A stretch of DNA of 64,000 nucleotides, taken from assembly GCF_000002865.3 (NCBI RefSeq), contig NW_001865040.1:2019226-2083225 (forward strand), read 5' to 3'. This document shows, piece by piece, positions 1 through 10,841 of the stretch. The notes beneath the pieces were generated by a model that had not been told where the DNA came from, did no database searches, and saw nothing but the letters and a program-made list of their open reading frames with translations. The translations under genes were made by a program, and so were the position numbers. This stretch comes from Monosiga brevicollis MX1. Lineage: Eukaryota; Opisthokonta; Choanoflagellata; Craspedida; Salpingoecidae. Position 1 is the stretch's first letter. Each line of letters opens with the position of its first letter.

Positions 1-2
1 CT

Positions 3-692
3 TCTCCCCGCACCCCTCGCACGCCATCCAGCCCTCGCTCCTTTGCTCAAGTTGCTGCGGCAATGCCTGCCGCCGCCACTGCCACATCTTCGGCCCCTAT
101 GACCGAGGATTTGTCAGCATCGGTGCCCTCTGAGCCAAATGGCAGCGGGGAGCAACAACCCTCGCCCGAGTCCACAGGGCAGACACATCATTCGATTCCT
201 AACACACCATCGGATTTTTTGACCATGTCTTCGGATGAAAGCGACTCCCCTCCTCGCTCCACCGCACTCCGCGCGCCCACCCCTATCGCCCCTCCCGCGC
301 ATGATGGTGACGGTGACACAAACGGCAGTGCCACGCCAGAGCCATTGGTGCAATCACCTACACCCGCTCAAATGGTGCTGCCATATCCATCGGGTACACA
401 ACAAACCCATTCCGATCCCTCTCCGCCCTCGGCTTCACCCCCTGCCACTGCCATTTTGCCCGCTGCCATTTCACATCCTGTCGAACACAGTGAGCATGCA
501 AACTCAGCCCCACTTGGCGAAGTCAGTGAGAGTGAAACACACGACGCAGCGGGCGAACACAGTGAGAGTGAGCAAGATGTTCTTCTCAGCAATCCTGCTC
601 CGCCCATCAGATTGCCGTTGGTCACATCGTCCATCGAGCCAATCGACCGCAGTCGCGCCAATGGCACCGGTGCCTTGCGGCGATCCTGGTGA
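3..692 (+). CDS. 3' end of a Ser/Pro/Thr-rich protein (partial)
   Basis: An open frame runs in from the left edge and stops at 692. The visible ~229 residues are rich in Ser, Pro, Thr and Ala, with acidic patches such as SESETHDAAGEHSESEQD, and look disordered. There is no domain I recognise, so no function is offered. The frame is open upstream of the first ATG (63), so this is probably the last exon of a gene that starts outside the window. The opposite strand also carries open frames here, from the tail of the minus-strand gene that follows. Which strand codes between about 370 and 690 is not settled; the biased composition favours this strand. Confidence 0.5.
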   Translation, partial: SPRTPRTPSSPRSFAQVAAAMPAAATATSSAPMTEDLSASVPSEPNGSGEQQPSPESTGQTHHSIPNTPSDFLTMSSDESDSPPRSTALRAPTPIAPPAHDGDGDTNGSATPEPLVQSPTPAQMVLPYPSGTQQTHSDPSPPSASPPATAILPAAISHPVEHSEHANSAPLGEVSESETHDAAGEHSESEQDVLLSNPAPPIRLPLVTSSIEPIDRSRANGTGALRRSW

Positions 693-699
693 CATTCCA

Positions 700-2207
700 T
701 AGAATGATTTGTTGAGATGTTTCTGGACAAGGCGAGAGAAAGCATGGCAAGAAAAGCAAAGGCCAGCGTAAAAAGAATAAGCTGGCCTGGTGAGTAGGGG
801 TGAGATGCAACAGACCTCGCTGTCGTTGCTCTTGCGAGACTTGATGGAGGCACCGTCTTTGGCCTCGCTGCTCTGGCTCATGATGGTGTGAGCACTTGTT
901 GTTGATGAGTGTGATGTGAGGCTTGTTGCTGATTCGCGTTGCTTCTGCCGAGTTGAGACCGATGAGGTCGTGTGGGATCTACGGGGGTCATCAATCGTGA
1001 AGAGTGAGTGATGGCAAACATGCGCGTCCAAAGCCAAGCAGAGCTGGAGCATCGATCCACCCCCTCCCCTCCCTCATTTTCAAAAGAGAAAAAAATCCAT
1101 GATATGATACTCAGAGCATCAGGAAGGAACCTTACCTGGAGGAGCGCATGCGGCCTGAGGCCGAGGGCAAGTTTTTGCCACCCAGAGCAGCAATTTGCAA
1201 TTGCAACTCGCGAATGTACTTGATTAGGTCACGTCGAGGTGCATGCTCCAGCCAATCAGGCGCGCCAATGGCCATGGCCCCAGCATCGGGGGTAATGCTC
1301 TCATTCATGGCGCTGACTAGGCTGCACGCGTTGCGATGTACAACTTTAATAGACCGCCAAGCACGCGCGCTAGAAGGGGCTCAAAGCCGTGCCGAAAAGG
1401 GGGTACAACGTTTGGCGGTCTCGTCCCCTCGTCCCCTTCATCAGGGAATCGCTCGAGAAGGCAATCAGAAGGAGGTGCGGGCAACTTCAGCAGCTCGGTC
1501 GACACGTTGACAGAGGCTAGGTCAAGGCAGCGGCGCCGCTTCCAGACGTCACATACACCAAGGAAGAGATGACAATAGAGCTACAGTCCTGGATGGACAA
1601 AGCAAGGAAGCAGATGTTCGCCGCAACACCTTGAGCTAAAATGTAGAGGTTGATGCAGACAGGCCAGATGAGGTTGGCTCGGGGGCTTGATGGAGTGCAG
1701 AAACTTGACATCGCAAGCTATCTTACGCTGTGCAATGACGCTTTGCAACAGGGCAGGCAAAGGCGGCCGCAAATAAATTTGCGCGTGCAGCAATGGGTTG
1801 CACAGCTCAAACTTGGGAGTTGGGCAGAAAGCAGGCGCGAGGATGGGCACTGGACGCCCCAGAGAGCGTGACAAGCGAGGTCGAGTGTCTTGTCGACCGG
1901 AGTTGAGCACAAAGTGGCAGCCTGGATCGGCAGATTTGGACGTGCGTGGGGTGTGCTTGCGTCTTTCCCTGTGCGTAACCACCAATACCACGGCGCACGG
2001 CGATCTTGAAACTGGTGCATTCCTGAGCGCATACCTTTTGGTCATGTCCGCATTAACATCTGGTGCCTTGGTAGCAAACCTGGCCAAGCCAGTCGCAAGC
2101 TGACCAACTGACGGCGATGAGACGTGCGGCCCGAATCGACCGTGATCTGCGGACATGTATCTGATCCGCTCAAAATTGTCCGCAGTGATTTGTGCTACTG
2201 ACTGCAT
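700..2207 (-). CDS. Uncharacterised multi-exon gene, possibly with a C-terminal membrane segment
   Basis: I do not recognise the family. A first exon begins with ATG at 2207 (MQSVAQITADNFERIRY...) and has a good donor after NADMTKR. Candidate middle exons lie at about 1740-1925, 1520-1600 and 1320-1510 (STELLKLPAPPSDCLLERF). A convincing exon at about 1136-1311 encodes APDWLEHAPRRDLIKYIREL followed by QLQIAALGG, a short amphipathic helix. Next comes a Ser/Thr-rich exon (about 825-990), then a segment that in one frame reads LILFTLAFAFLAMLSLAL, a possible tail anchor. The 3' end is unresolved: the three frames stop at 622, 504 or 368, all antisense to the plus-strand Ser/Pro gene. The start is divergent from RANGRF, with 403 bases between the two ATGs. 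Confidence 0.4.
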
Positions 2208-2610
2208 TCGCCTCCTGCATGATAAATGTCAGCAAATTTATACTCGCTCTCTCTTGCAAGTGACCCTCACGATCCAGGAAATGTCATCATGTTCATTCAT
2301 TCGTTTTTTTTTTTCTTTTTTTGTGGAAAGACTTCGCTTCGAGCACAGCGTTGTTCGTCGTGCACGATTTCCGATCTACAACGTTCCAGTACGTTGGCCA
2401 GCTTGTTGTGGTACCTTGGGCATCTGCATGCAAGGGTACGGGAGAGGACAGCGGATCGGCCAAGTTCACCTCCACCGGTTTGGTGCATTTACTTTTCGGC
2501 AGTGCCTTGAAGCCAAGTCAGCACTGTGACAGCGTTAACCTTGGCCGGTGTTTGCAAAACCCAATTCCGCAACCCCGTTTTCTCAGTGCCAGTGCACAGC
2601 ACGGGTCAGC
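2208..2610. promoter_or_regulatory. Divergent intergenic region upstream of RANGRF
   Basis: These 403 bases separate two ATGs facing away from each other, so they must hold both promoters or one shared promoter. The only visible structure is a T-rich run at about 2304-2322. No TATA box or known binding site is clear. Confidence 0.4.
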
Positions 2611-3417
2611 ATGGCTTTGGAAGAAAGGGCGTTGCTGGAGGGGGCCATGCGCATTGGGCTGCCGGCGCGGTTTGAGGACGTGAGTGCCTTTCGCCAAGTG
2701 CCCGACACACAAGAGGTGTTTGTGGACGTGCGCACGGACCAGAGCGTGATTGTGGAGATTCTGGAAATGGTGCCTGATGCCACTGCCACGGGTCAAGGCG
2801 CGGCCGACTTCCACTTTAACTCCTTGGCCCACGACAATGATGCGCTCGAATCGCACATTGAGCAGCGCGACCAACTCCGACCACTGCCGTTCAATGGGTA
2901 TGTTGTTGTTGTTGACTGACTTCCGAGGGCTCTTTCCAAGCCAGCCATATTATAGGACAAACCCTGTCTCGGACCGGGTGTGTGTGTGTGTGTGTGTGCA
3001 CATCCATCTGTTTGTTCATGTGCGCACGGAAGTCAGGCGCCACACATCTTGCTTTAACTCTTCTCATGTATCATTTTTGTTTTGCGCGTGTGCATGTGTG
3101 TGCCCCTGCCTCACGCTTGTTTTCACAACCCATGCAGCGAGCGAAGCGTGAGCATCGGAGTTCAGCGAGTTGCCAAGTTCAACGAGGCTGCGGAGCGAGC
3201 CAATCAAGTGCGCGTGCATGTGGCCTGCTTCCGCTTCCCACACGTGAGCACTGATATTGTAGTAAGCTGGAACCAGCCGATTGAGATCAACGCCTCAAGC
3301 AGCTCAGCTGAGGCGGTCGATGCCGCGGCCTTGGCTCAAAATGGCGATGCCTTATCCCTCTTCCAACCCATGATTGAATCCTTTGCCGTGCTGGATTGGA
3401 GCATCTTTCAAGGCTAA
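2611..3417 (+). CDS. RANGRF: Ran guanine nucleotide release factor (Mog1)
   Basis: This is a 188-residue protein in two exons, 2611-2897 and 3138-3417, joined in phase 2. The family binds the nuclear GTPase Ran, helps nucleotide release and so supports nuclear transport; the animal protein has 186 residues. Family signatures are visible in order: an N-terminal LLEGAMRIGLPARFEDVS, then FRQVPDTQEVFVD, then TDQSVIVEILEMV (human TDQSLIVELLEL), and near the end FPHVSTDIVVSWNQP (human LPQYQTDLLLTFNQP). The start is the first ATG of the conserved region; an in-frame upstream ATG was rejected because similarity begins at MALEER. The intron carries a GT repeat at about 2979-2998. Confidence 0.93.
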
Positions 3418-3790
3418 CCAAAACCAACTGTGCATTTTTGAAGTGCTTTTTGGGCACTTGGAGTAATTTGATTAAAATGATGACATTGTTTATAACGGTT
3501 GTTTTTTTGCTGTTGTGCCAAACAGCTCAAAGCAGATACGAATGTGCTTGATTCTGTGTGTGCTGACGCAGCAACGCGCTGACTCAGTGTGTTGCTTTCT
3601 GCCTTGTTGATCACGACTTGTCGACGCGCCCCCACCACCCACACGCATCCCGTACACACTGCATTGTCAGCCCTTTGGGTTTTCAGCAATCGAACGTCGA
3701 CACACACACACACACACACACTCGCATTCCGGGTTTCTGCAATCCGGCAGAGCCCCCCCGTCCTTCCTTTCTGGAAGTAGAACAGGCACA
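3418..3790. other. Intergenic region between RANGRF and the bZIP gene
   Basis: This region holds the 3' end of RANGRF and the 5' region of the bZIP gene. It contains a T-run near 3500 and a perfect CA repeat at about 3702-3721. No gene is seen. Confidence 0.5.
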
Positions 3791-5382
3791 ATGTGGGGAG
3801 GTGGCGCTTGGAACTCCGCAGCATCTTCACCTACCACCACAAGCACAAGCAACCCCCTTCTCAACCACCTCGATCTCCAAGTTTACCACCCATCGCCTTC
3901 CCAATTATCAGCCGCTGCTGGGGCTGAGGGAGCTGTAGTTGGGACCACCGCTGGGGAAGGAGGGTTCCCCTTCCTTCCCTTTGCCTTGTACTCCCCCAGC
4001 TCTTCTGCTTCTTCCCCCTTGGCCACCAACAACGTCGCCTCATTGCTGCGGGCGAAAATTGCCGAAATGCAGCGCGGGGCTGCGATTGCGAGTTTTCAGC
4101 ACTCGCAAGAGAGCATGTTCCACCCAAGCTCACGGTTGCGGTTGTCCTCGACAGATGACATTGCCACCACCGGTGAGGAACAGCTCATGCAGCCGTCCCC
4201 GTTTTCTGGCCGCCGTAGCGGCTCGGGTGCCTCTCGGGCCTCGGTCACCAATGGCAGCGGCTTCGACAGCGCATCATCCCATGCTGCCACCGGAGGTGCT
4301 GCAGGCTGGGCTGCCGACCTCTTGACCGTGAATCAAGATGACCTCTTCCGCATGCTTCAGGAGGCTGATCCCTCTTTATCGGTGCCCCACCTCTCGACGA
4401 TCGAGGGCCTGAACATTGAAGTCAGCCATTCCGTCAACGTAGATGACCTACCCACGGCCTCTGGACACACCTTTGATGGCTTCTTGCAGGCCATCAACCT
4501 TGCCTCAAGTGTGCAACCCCGCGACGAACGAACCAGCGACCTGCTACAGCCTGTGGTTGCCATCTCCGCCGCCCTCGACGATGATACCTACCGGCTTATG
4601 CCCATGAAACAGCTTTTCAAGGGCGTTGGCTCAGAGATGGGCAGCACCACTTCGGGTAGCGACACCTCTTCCCAACCCAATACTCCGCTTTCCTTCATGA
4701 CCGAACACTCGGGCAAGCGCGGCTCTCACAGCATGAGCGAGGTCAGTCCTCGCTGGCCAAGTTGTCAACGAGCTTTCGCCACCCGCCTCTTTTCCTCGCC
4801 AGATGCTTGCACTTCCGCACCCCATCGCTCCAACTCAACTGCGCTCTGCCAACTCTATCGCGCTCTGTTGGACCTTAGCTCGATTTTAAGCGCAAGAAGC
4901 TCGGCTCTAAGCGTAAACCCGAGCGCGATGCCTTTGATTCAGAGGAGGCCTTCTCCCTCGCATGGCAAGAGTGGCGCTCCGTCCGTCAAAAGAACAATGC
5001 TGCGGTATAAAGCAACAATGCCCTCGTGCCCCCCCCCCTTTTTTTGACTTGCACTTTTTGCGAGCTATTCCGCGCTTTCGTGCTTTGCGCCTCTGACCTT
5101 GCCCCTCTACATTTATCAACTATTTGTATTGTCCAGGTGCACAAGAGCCGTCAAAAGGCCAAGGCTCGGCGTGCCGTCGATCGACATGCTGCACGAGAAA
5201 AAGAGCGCAAAGCGGCTCAGCTCGCCATGGAAGCAGAGATGCTCCGGAAAAATGTGGACGTGCTCATCAAAGCCGTGCGCACCCCTGACACGCTCACACC
5301 GATTGAGCGGGCCTGGGTTCAGACGTTGTCGCATTCTTCCACAGGCCCAACCCTTGCTGGCCAATGCGCTCTCTACTCGTGA
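3791..5382 (+). CDS. C/EBP-like bZIP transcription factor
   Basis: A predicted 440-residue nuclear DNA-binding protein in three exons (3791-4741, 4879-5004, 5137-5382), all phase 0. The first ~320 residues are Ser/Gly/Thr-rich and disordered, as in activation domains. The C-terminal region has a basic stretch KRKPERDAFDSEEAF, then RQKNNAAVHKSRQKAKARR, which matches the C/EBP signature (NNxAVxKSRxKAK). The second intron falls between GCG and GTG, inside this DNA-contact motif. The following helix, about residues 370-410, is Ala/Leu/Met-rich (AQLAMEAEMLRKNVDVLIKAV), and a regular leucine heptad is weak. The assignment rests on the basic region; the exact subfamily is inference. The stop at 5382 lies soon after; a further exon cannot be excluded. 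Confidence 0.85.
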
Positions 5383-6057
5383 CCTTCGCCTTTTTGGCAG
5401 TTCAACGCCTTGCATCCTGCTTTGAGCTCCTTGTGATCTTGCTTCCATTCTTGGGGGCTGTTCTGGTGTCCCTGCCTGTAAGAACTGCGTGGTTTTTCCC
5501 CACTTGGTTTTGTGCATGTCTTCGTCGATTTAGCTTTCAGTTTTCACGTTCTCCCTCTTTTTTTTTTTTTTTGGCTTTTCCTCCCGTCCCTGTTTGTGCA
5601 TCATTTTTCGGCCACAATTCTTTCCAACTCTTCCTCATGACGCTGTGGCCTGCACGCCACTTTCAAGGCCGGCTTAGAGCGACGCTCAACCTGTCTTGCG
5701 CTGGCCGTTCATAGGATATTTGTCTGTTTGTTTTCCCTGCGTGTTCCTTTGTCGTTCTGCACGATTCATGTTTCATTGTGCCTTTGCATTTTCTTACCCA
5801 CGATCGTGGTATGTGTATATCTTCTTCTGTATCTCAATCCTAACTACTAGACAAAGGTTGACACCAATTTTCGTCTGAGCACATGCAGATTGATGCCCCT
5901 CCCCTCCCCTGATGACACAAACGCCTCATTTTGTAAACAAAACAAAAAAGGAAAAAGGAGCCCCTGATCGCTATCAATTGGTCCAAGATTGAAAGGCAAG
6001 ATCAACGAAAAAAAGATCCGACCCAAAAAGAGATGGGCGTTCAATGCTGCAACGCAT
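5383..6057. other. Convergent intergenic region, 3' ends of bZIP and RPL4
   Basis: These are tail-to-tail 3' flanks. The sequence is T- and C-rich on the plus strand, with T-runs near 5558-5572. Poly(A) signals are not clear-cut. No gene is seen. Confidence 0.5.
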
Positions 6058-7446
6058 TTAAGCGCGCTTGGCGTTGGCAGCCTGCTGGCGGGCAGCATGG
6101 CGCTTGTCAGCCTGGATGGTCTCGTGACGCTTCCACACCTTGGCGTAGGGGTTGAGGCGGAGGAGAACGTTCAGGTTCTTCAGGGGGTTCTTGCGCTGGG
6201 TAGCGTGCACACCACCAGTCTTGACGGGGCGCACAGCCGACTGGATCTCATCGGAGTTGATGATACGGGCCAGATCGGCGTTGGCCATTTTGTGGCGGGG
6301 CATGTGGTAGGGAGCGTTACGGCGCTTCTTGGCGGACTCGTCAGCGGGGCTCTCCTGAGTGCCGAAGAGGGTATCAAGCTTGTTGAAAGCATCCTCGGTC
6401 CAGACGATGAAGCGGCCAACGTGACCTCCGGGGGCGAGCTGAAGCAGGTTCAGGGCATCCACAGAGCAGGTATCGACACCAGGGAGGTTGCGGAAAGCCT
6501 CAACAACACCAGTGTTCTTGCCGTACACGACAAGGGGGCCACGGCGCTGGATGTGGCGGCGGTTACGCCACTTGCCGTGACCAGGGCGCAGCTTGCGGCT
6601 CTCGCGGCTGCGCTCAACATCCTCGAAGGCACCGACGGCCTTGAGGAGCTCGACGGCCTTGGCGGTCTTCTGGAAAGTCTCAACGCTCGACTCAATGACG
6701 AGGGGAACCTGGGGCAGGTCACCAATGCGGTGGCCGCGGGCCTCAACAAGGGCAGGCAGAGCCGAAGCAGCCAGAGCCGAAGCAGTGGCGTAACGGCGCT
6801 GGTTCTTGTTGATGCGACGGTTCCAGTGGCGCCACACCTTGGTGGGGGCGAACATGCGACCCTTGCGGCACATGTTACCGAAGGCACCCTGGCCGCTACG
6901 GCTGGTACCACCACCCGACACACGGGGGATACGCGACACAGCGCGACCGGTACCCCATGACTCAGCAGAGTGCTCGTGACCAGCAGAATCCTTCACAGCG
7001 TAAGGCTGGCGACTAAGAGAGAAGAAGATCATCACGTGCGTCGTGAGCTCATGATTTTATGGTCGCGCACAAAGCGTCGAGCTTAACGGCTAGTTGAGGC
7101 CGGTCACATGGCCAAAACGGCACGAAACATACCGGTTCTTGGACATGTTGGTGTGCACGAAATGCACAACATCCGTGCGGATGGGGGCCGTGAAGACCGC
7201 GGGCATGGTGGTTGAGCCCTTGGCTGAGCCATCTTCGGCGCTGAAGACCGTGACCTGAGGACGAGAGGCCTAGCGTTTTTTAAAACCAAAAGAAGACACC
7301 AAAGGATGGATGAGAAAAAAAGCTACTCTGGCAGAAGCAGAAAATCGCGTAGCTGGAGGCAGCGGCAGAGCCCAGTCAACGCCGCCGGCAGCTCGAAATC
7401 GTCTGAACAAGCCACGAAACGGAAACCCTCCTGTCACGCGTACCAT
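6058..7446 (-). CDS. RPL4: 60S ribosomal protein L4 (uL4)
   Basis: A core protein of the large ribosomal subunit, 364 residues as predicted. Exon 3 (6058-7012) holds most of the protein, with near-identity to animal RPL4: [65 protein letters not shown] and [18 protein letters not shown]. Exon 2 (7133-7269) encodes [13 protein letters not shown] onward. The only ATG that fits lies at 7444-7446, directly before a GTACGC donor, so the first coding exon would be the start codon alone; this start is inferred from phase and splice signals. The C-terminus ends at NAKRA and lacks the long Lys/Ala-rich extension of animal RPL4. A long open frame on the opposite strand is a shadow of this gene's codon bias. 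Confidence 0.96.
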
Positions 7447-7765
7447 TGTGCCGATCTTGGGAAAAAGAAAAGTGCTGAAGGTACACACGAGGTTCAAACG
7501 TGGACTCTGATTATCGCTTCCAAGCAAAAATGAAAATGTCAGATTGTCTGACACCACTCCTTTTTTTCCTCTTCCCCCACCTCTTCTCTTTGTCAGCACA
7601 CATCTCGATTCGATTTTCTGGCAGGGATGCGACATGCGCTATGAGGAGGATGCATCAGAGGCAGAGGGGCGCAACTCTTTTCGCAGTTGCGGTAGAATGT
7701 GCTCTTTAGTATCTGCCAACGTTCGCGAAAAAGCCTCTTCCCTATACATCAGTGTTAACACGTTA
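7447..7765. other. Intergenic: RPL4 upstream region
   Basis: This 319-base stretch lies between the RPL4 start and the 3' end of the next minus-strand gene. It should contain the RPL4 promoter and 5' UTR. I see T-rich pyrimidine tracts on the plus strand (7558-7590) but no recognisable element. Confidence 0.4.
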
Positions 7766-9742
7766 TCAGCGGTTATTGGCGCACTGCTTGGCATGGGTCG
7801 ACGTCAGCAACCTACTGGGAAAAGATCGGTGCATAATGCAAGACTCGGCGTAACCGATCTCCTCGAAAGCTTTGGTTGTGCAAAACCCCCTTGAGTGCGC
7901 CCGGTGTGACCTGCACCTCAACGGACAAGTAAGCGTGAGGAAATAGGACACCCGGGCAGAGTATCAAATACTGAAGGATGGCAGAGACCGAGAAAAGCAA
8001 GCCACGTCTGGTGCCGATGATGCGTCGTGACCAACACCAAGCCATTGAGGAAGATGCCCGACTGACCAAAGGCGCAACTGGCCAAATAAGAGAAATGACT
8101 GCACAAATGGCGACATTAATGTAGGCAATCAGATATGCGAGCCACCCAGGCAGATAGGGCCAAGCTTTGGGAAAGGGCAATGACAAGGCCTGCATGTAAG
8201 GGACAAAAAACTCCCTGTAGATCACGGCAACGTTCAGCTGCGTGAGAAGAGGGGCTGGAGGCAGGAACAGCGTCTAGTAGCGACATGGAAGCCAAGAGTA
8301 AACCGCATCAATCCCCGCCTTCCCGCCTCCCACGCACCAAAAGTTGACTGCCGGTTCATCCGTGATGATGTACGTGGTACCTCCTACGGAAGCATTCTGC
8401 AGTAGGGCTTTTGCCGCCACGAGGTGGGCCCAAGCTGCATTGCCAACATAGGTGTGCTGAAAGCGCACTGCCGGGCTGTTGCAAGGTCCATATGAGGACG
8501 ATCACCGAGCTCTACGCAATATCAAGCTACCCCCTGCTTGTCCACCGGTGCAGACAACGCACCTGCCCATGCGCAGGACCAATTGGCCATCCAGCACGGC
8601 TTTCAGGATGTTAGGCATGTGATAGGGATCTGCCTGCCAACCAGCCACATGAGATCGAAACTGCCATCCCAAGAGGGGTCGAGCTGATCTTGGCAAGTGG
8701 GCTGTGGCTGACCTCGCCATACATGCCAGTGGAGCGCAAAACAAGAGTCCGAAAAGCCTTTGAGTTATGGCTGGAAACGACTTGCGCTTCAGCCTTGGCT
8801 TTGGTGACAGCGTAGTGGCCGTACCTGATGCAGCATGAGCCATTGACCCCACAACATGTAAGGACGCGCGAGCACCAGATTCACGGGCAGAGAGGGCAAG
8901 CCTTGACATACAAAAAGTCGGCTGGCGTCGGGGGTACACGCAAATCGCCATCGGCGGCATCGAGCAAATCGCCGTGCCGCCAGCACACCACATCCATGGT
9001 ACTAGTATACACCAAGGCACGGATCTACCATGCGCGCCACCCATGAATCGATACAGGCAAGCAAGATCGCCCGCTCGTTGCGCATGCCATAGCTACGCAC
9101 AGCATGCTCCCGGCAAGCAGCCACAACATTGTCAGTGCCGCCCACGTTGACCTGTGCGCATGCCACAGCCCAGCATTGGCGAGTGAGCAATGCGTAAATC
9201 GAGTTTGGGCTAGGCCTTTTGAGATCGACGCACCTCTTCAAGAACTTCGCGAGGCCGCTGACCCCAGTCAACAATGGCCGCGCAATGAAATACGAGCGTA
9301 GCACCAGTCAATGCCTCGGTCACGAATGTTGCGTCAGCCACTGAACCGACTCGGTGCGTCACTCGGTCTTGGTTTTGGACGCCTGCAAGGGTCGTGCGGG
9401 ACGCGATCGTGAGTGTGTCGCCCACTTGAGAGCGTGGGGCATGGGCAGTGTCCGTACCCAAGCGATGGAGATTAGGGGCGACGAGGTCCACCACCCGAAC
9501 CTCTGCCACATCACCAAAGCCATCGGGGCGCGGACCATCGGCCAATAGCTTGACAAGATGGCCTGCGAGTCACGCGAACGATGAGAAAAACAGTCAAGGG
9601 CCCCGGTCAGCGACTGAACTGATGCTTCTGCCAGATTCATGACTTGAATGACAGACGTCGTCCTCCCTTCGTTACTGCTCGCCATCCTCAAGAACTGACC
9701 GCCAAGAAAGCCGGCGCCACCCGTGACCACCACAATGGCCAT
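7766..9742 (-). CDS. 3-beta-hydroxysteroid dehydrogenase/isomerase-family enzyme (SDR)
   Basis: An NAD(P)-dependent short-chain dehydrogenase of the extended 3-beta-HSD/NSDHL family, which oxidises 3-beta-hydroxyl groups of sterols or related lipids, usually at the ER membrane. Exon 1 encodes MAIVVVTGGAGFLG, the Rossmann glycine motif. The next exon continues HLVKLLADG and VAEVRVVDLVAPNL, then VTEALTGATLVFHCAAIVDWG. Further exons carry VNVGGTDNVVAACREHAV, the catalytic YAVTKAKAEA (YxxxK, near 8815), the LVLRSTGMYGE segment, and QHTYVGNAAWAHLVAAKALL with GGTTYIITDEPAVNFW. The C-terminal exons encode a hydrophobic segment (LPGWLAYLIAYINVAICAV) and FCTTKAFEEIGYA, typical of the family C-terminus. 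There are at least eight exons; several internal boundaries are approximate. The substrate cannot be read from the sequence. Confidence 0.85.
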
Positions 9743-10841
9743 GGCGTCACTCGAAGATCAAAAATCATACACAGCACATTAGACTTGAAAGCAACACAAC
9801 AAACGGAAAGAAGGCACAAAACGCAAAGTGTTGCGCAACCGAATGTCAACCGAGACCTGCATTTATTGATAGAACTCTCAAAAGAAAGGATGACGGCTGA
9901 CATGTGAATGGATGTGTGCTTGACATGGTCGGCCAATCAATTAAAGTGTGCTGCAATGACGCTCGCGGTTGTGGCTCAAAGCCCTATCAAAATCTTAGGT
10001 TGCCACCTCATCGAATCCTTTACTTGCTCTTGGGTTGAAGGTCGCTCGTGAAGCTTGCTACATCTACCAAGCCTGGTTCCAACACAAGCGATTTGGAGGT
10101 TGATCAGGCATGTGAATGGCTCATCGCTATTGCAATCAGCGCGCAAGGCACGGACTCGAGGAGAGACCAGACCAAATACCAACCTGCTTGGGAGAAGGTC
10201 TCCCAAGAGCCGGCGCCGAGTCTTTCTGCTGCTACGGTTCGTGTGGTTCATGATTTCTCAGAGTGAGTGTAAAGAGTGTAAATGGGCAGAGGGTGGGGTG
10301 GAACGCAGCAGCGTGAAGCATAGCACAACTGACCGGTATGGTAGGTGGAAGCAAAGCTTTCTTATTGTCAGTCGCAGTTGGCCCTTGGTCAGCCTCAGGG
10401 ATGGGCGACTTGCTCTGCAGCAGACGAGCAGCACATGTGAGGCATCGAGAAACGCAAGCTGAGACGCAAACCATCAACGTTCACTGACTCGACGAAAGCT
10501 ACGGCGACCTTGATTGCCAGGCCTAAGGATAGGGCGGCCGGTTTGGCAACAATATGAGCCCTGGACAGGCAGGGCCGAGCTGGTTAGGTGCAGAGCAATA
10601 CCAACCTGGTGCTGGCCAAAGATGCATCAGTGGTGACGTCTGCTGAATCCTGCCAAGTGAAGAATTGTGGGTAGTTGTCCACGTGGTTCACCACCCGATA
10701 TGAGAATCCATCAGTTCGGTGCAGATGTGACCCACGACACTTGCACGATAATCAATGAGGACTTGACACACAGCTGTTTAGGCAACGGCACGACAGCACA
10801 CACGCACACGCACTCGATCACGTTCATAGACAGAGACGACA
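9743..10841. other. Intergenic region without a clear gene
   Basis: About 1.1 kb between two minus-strand genes: the promoter of the dehydrogenase gene and the 3' flank of the next gene. Only short open frames with no recognisable similarity are present. A small CA-rich patch lies at about 10797-10815. Confidence 0.4.

Noticed and set aside
5989-6960. 323-codon plus-strand open frame
   Set aside because: It is exactly antisense to the highly conserved RPL4 exon; its Leu/Val/Gly-rich product is a shadow of biased codon use.
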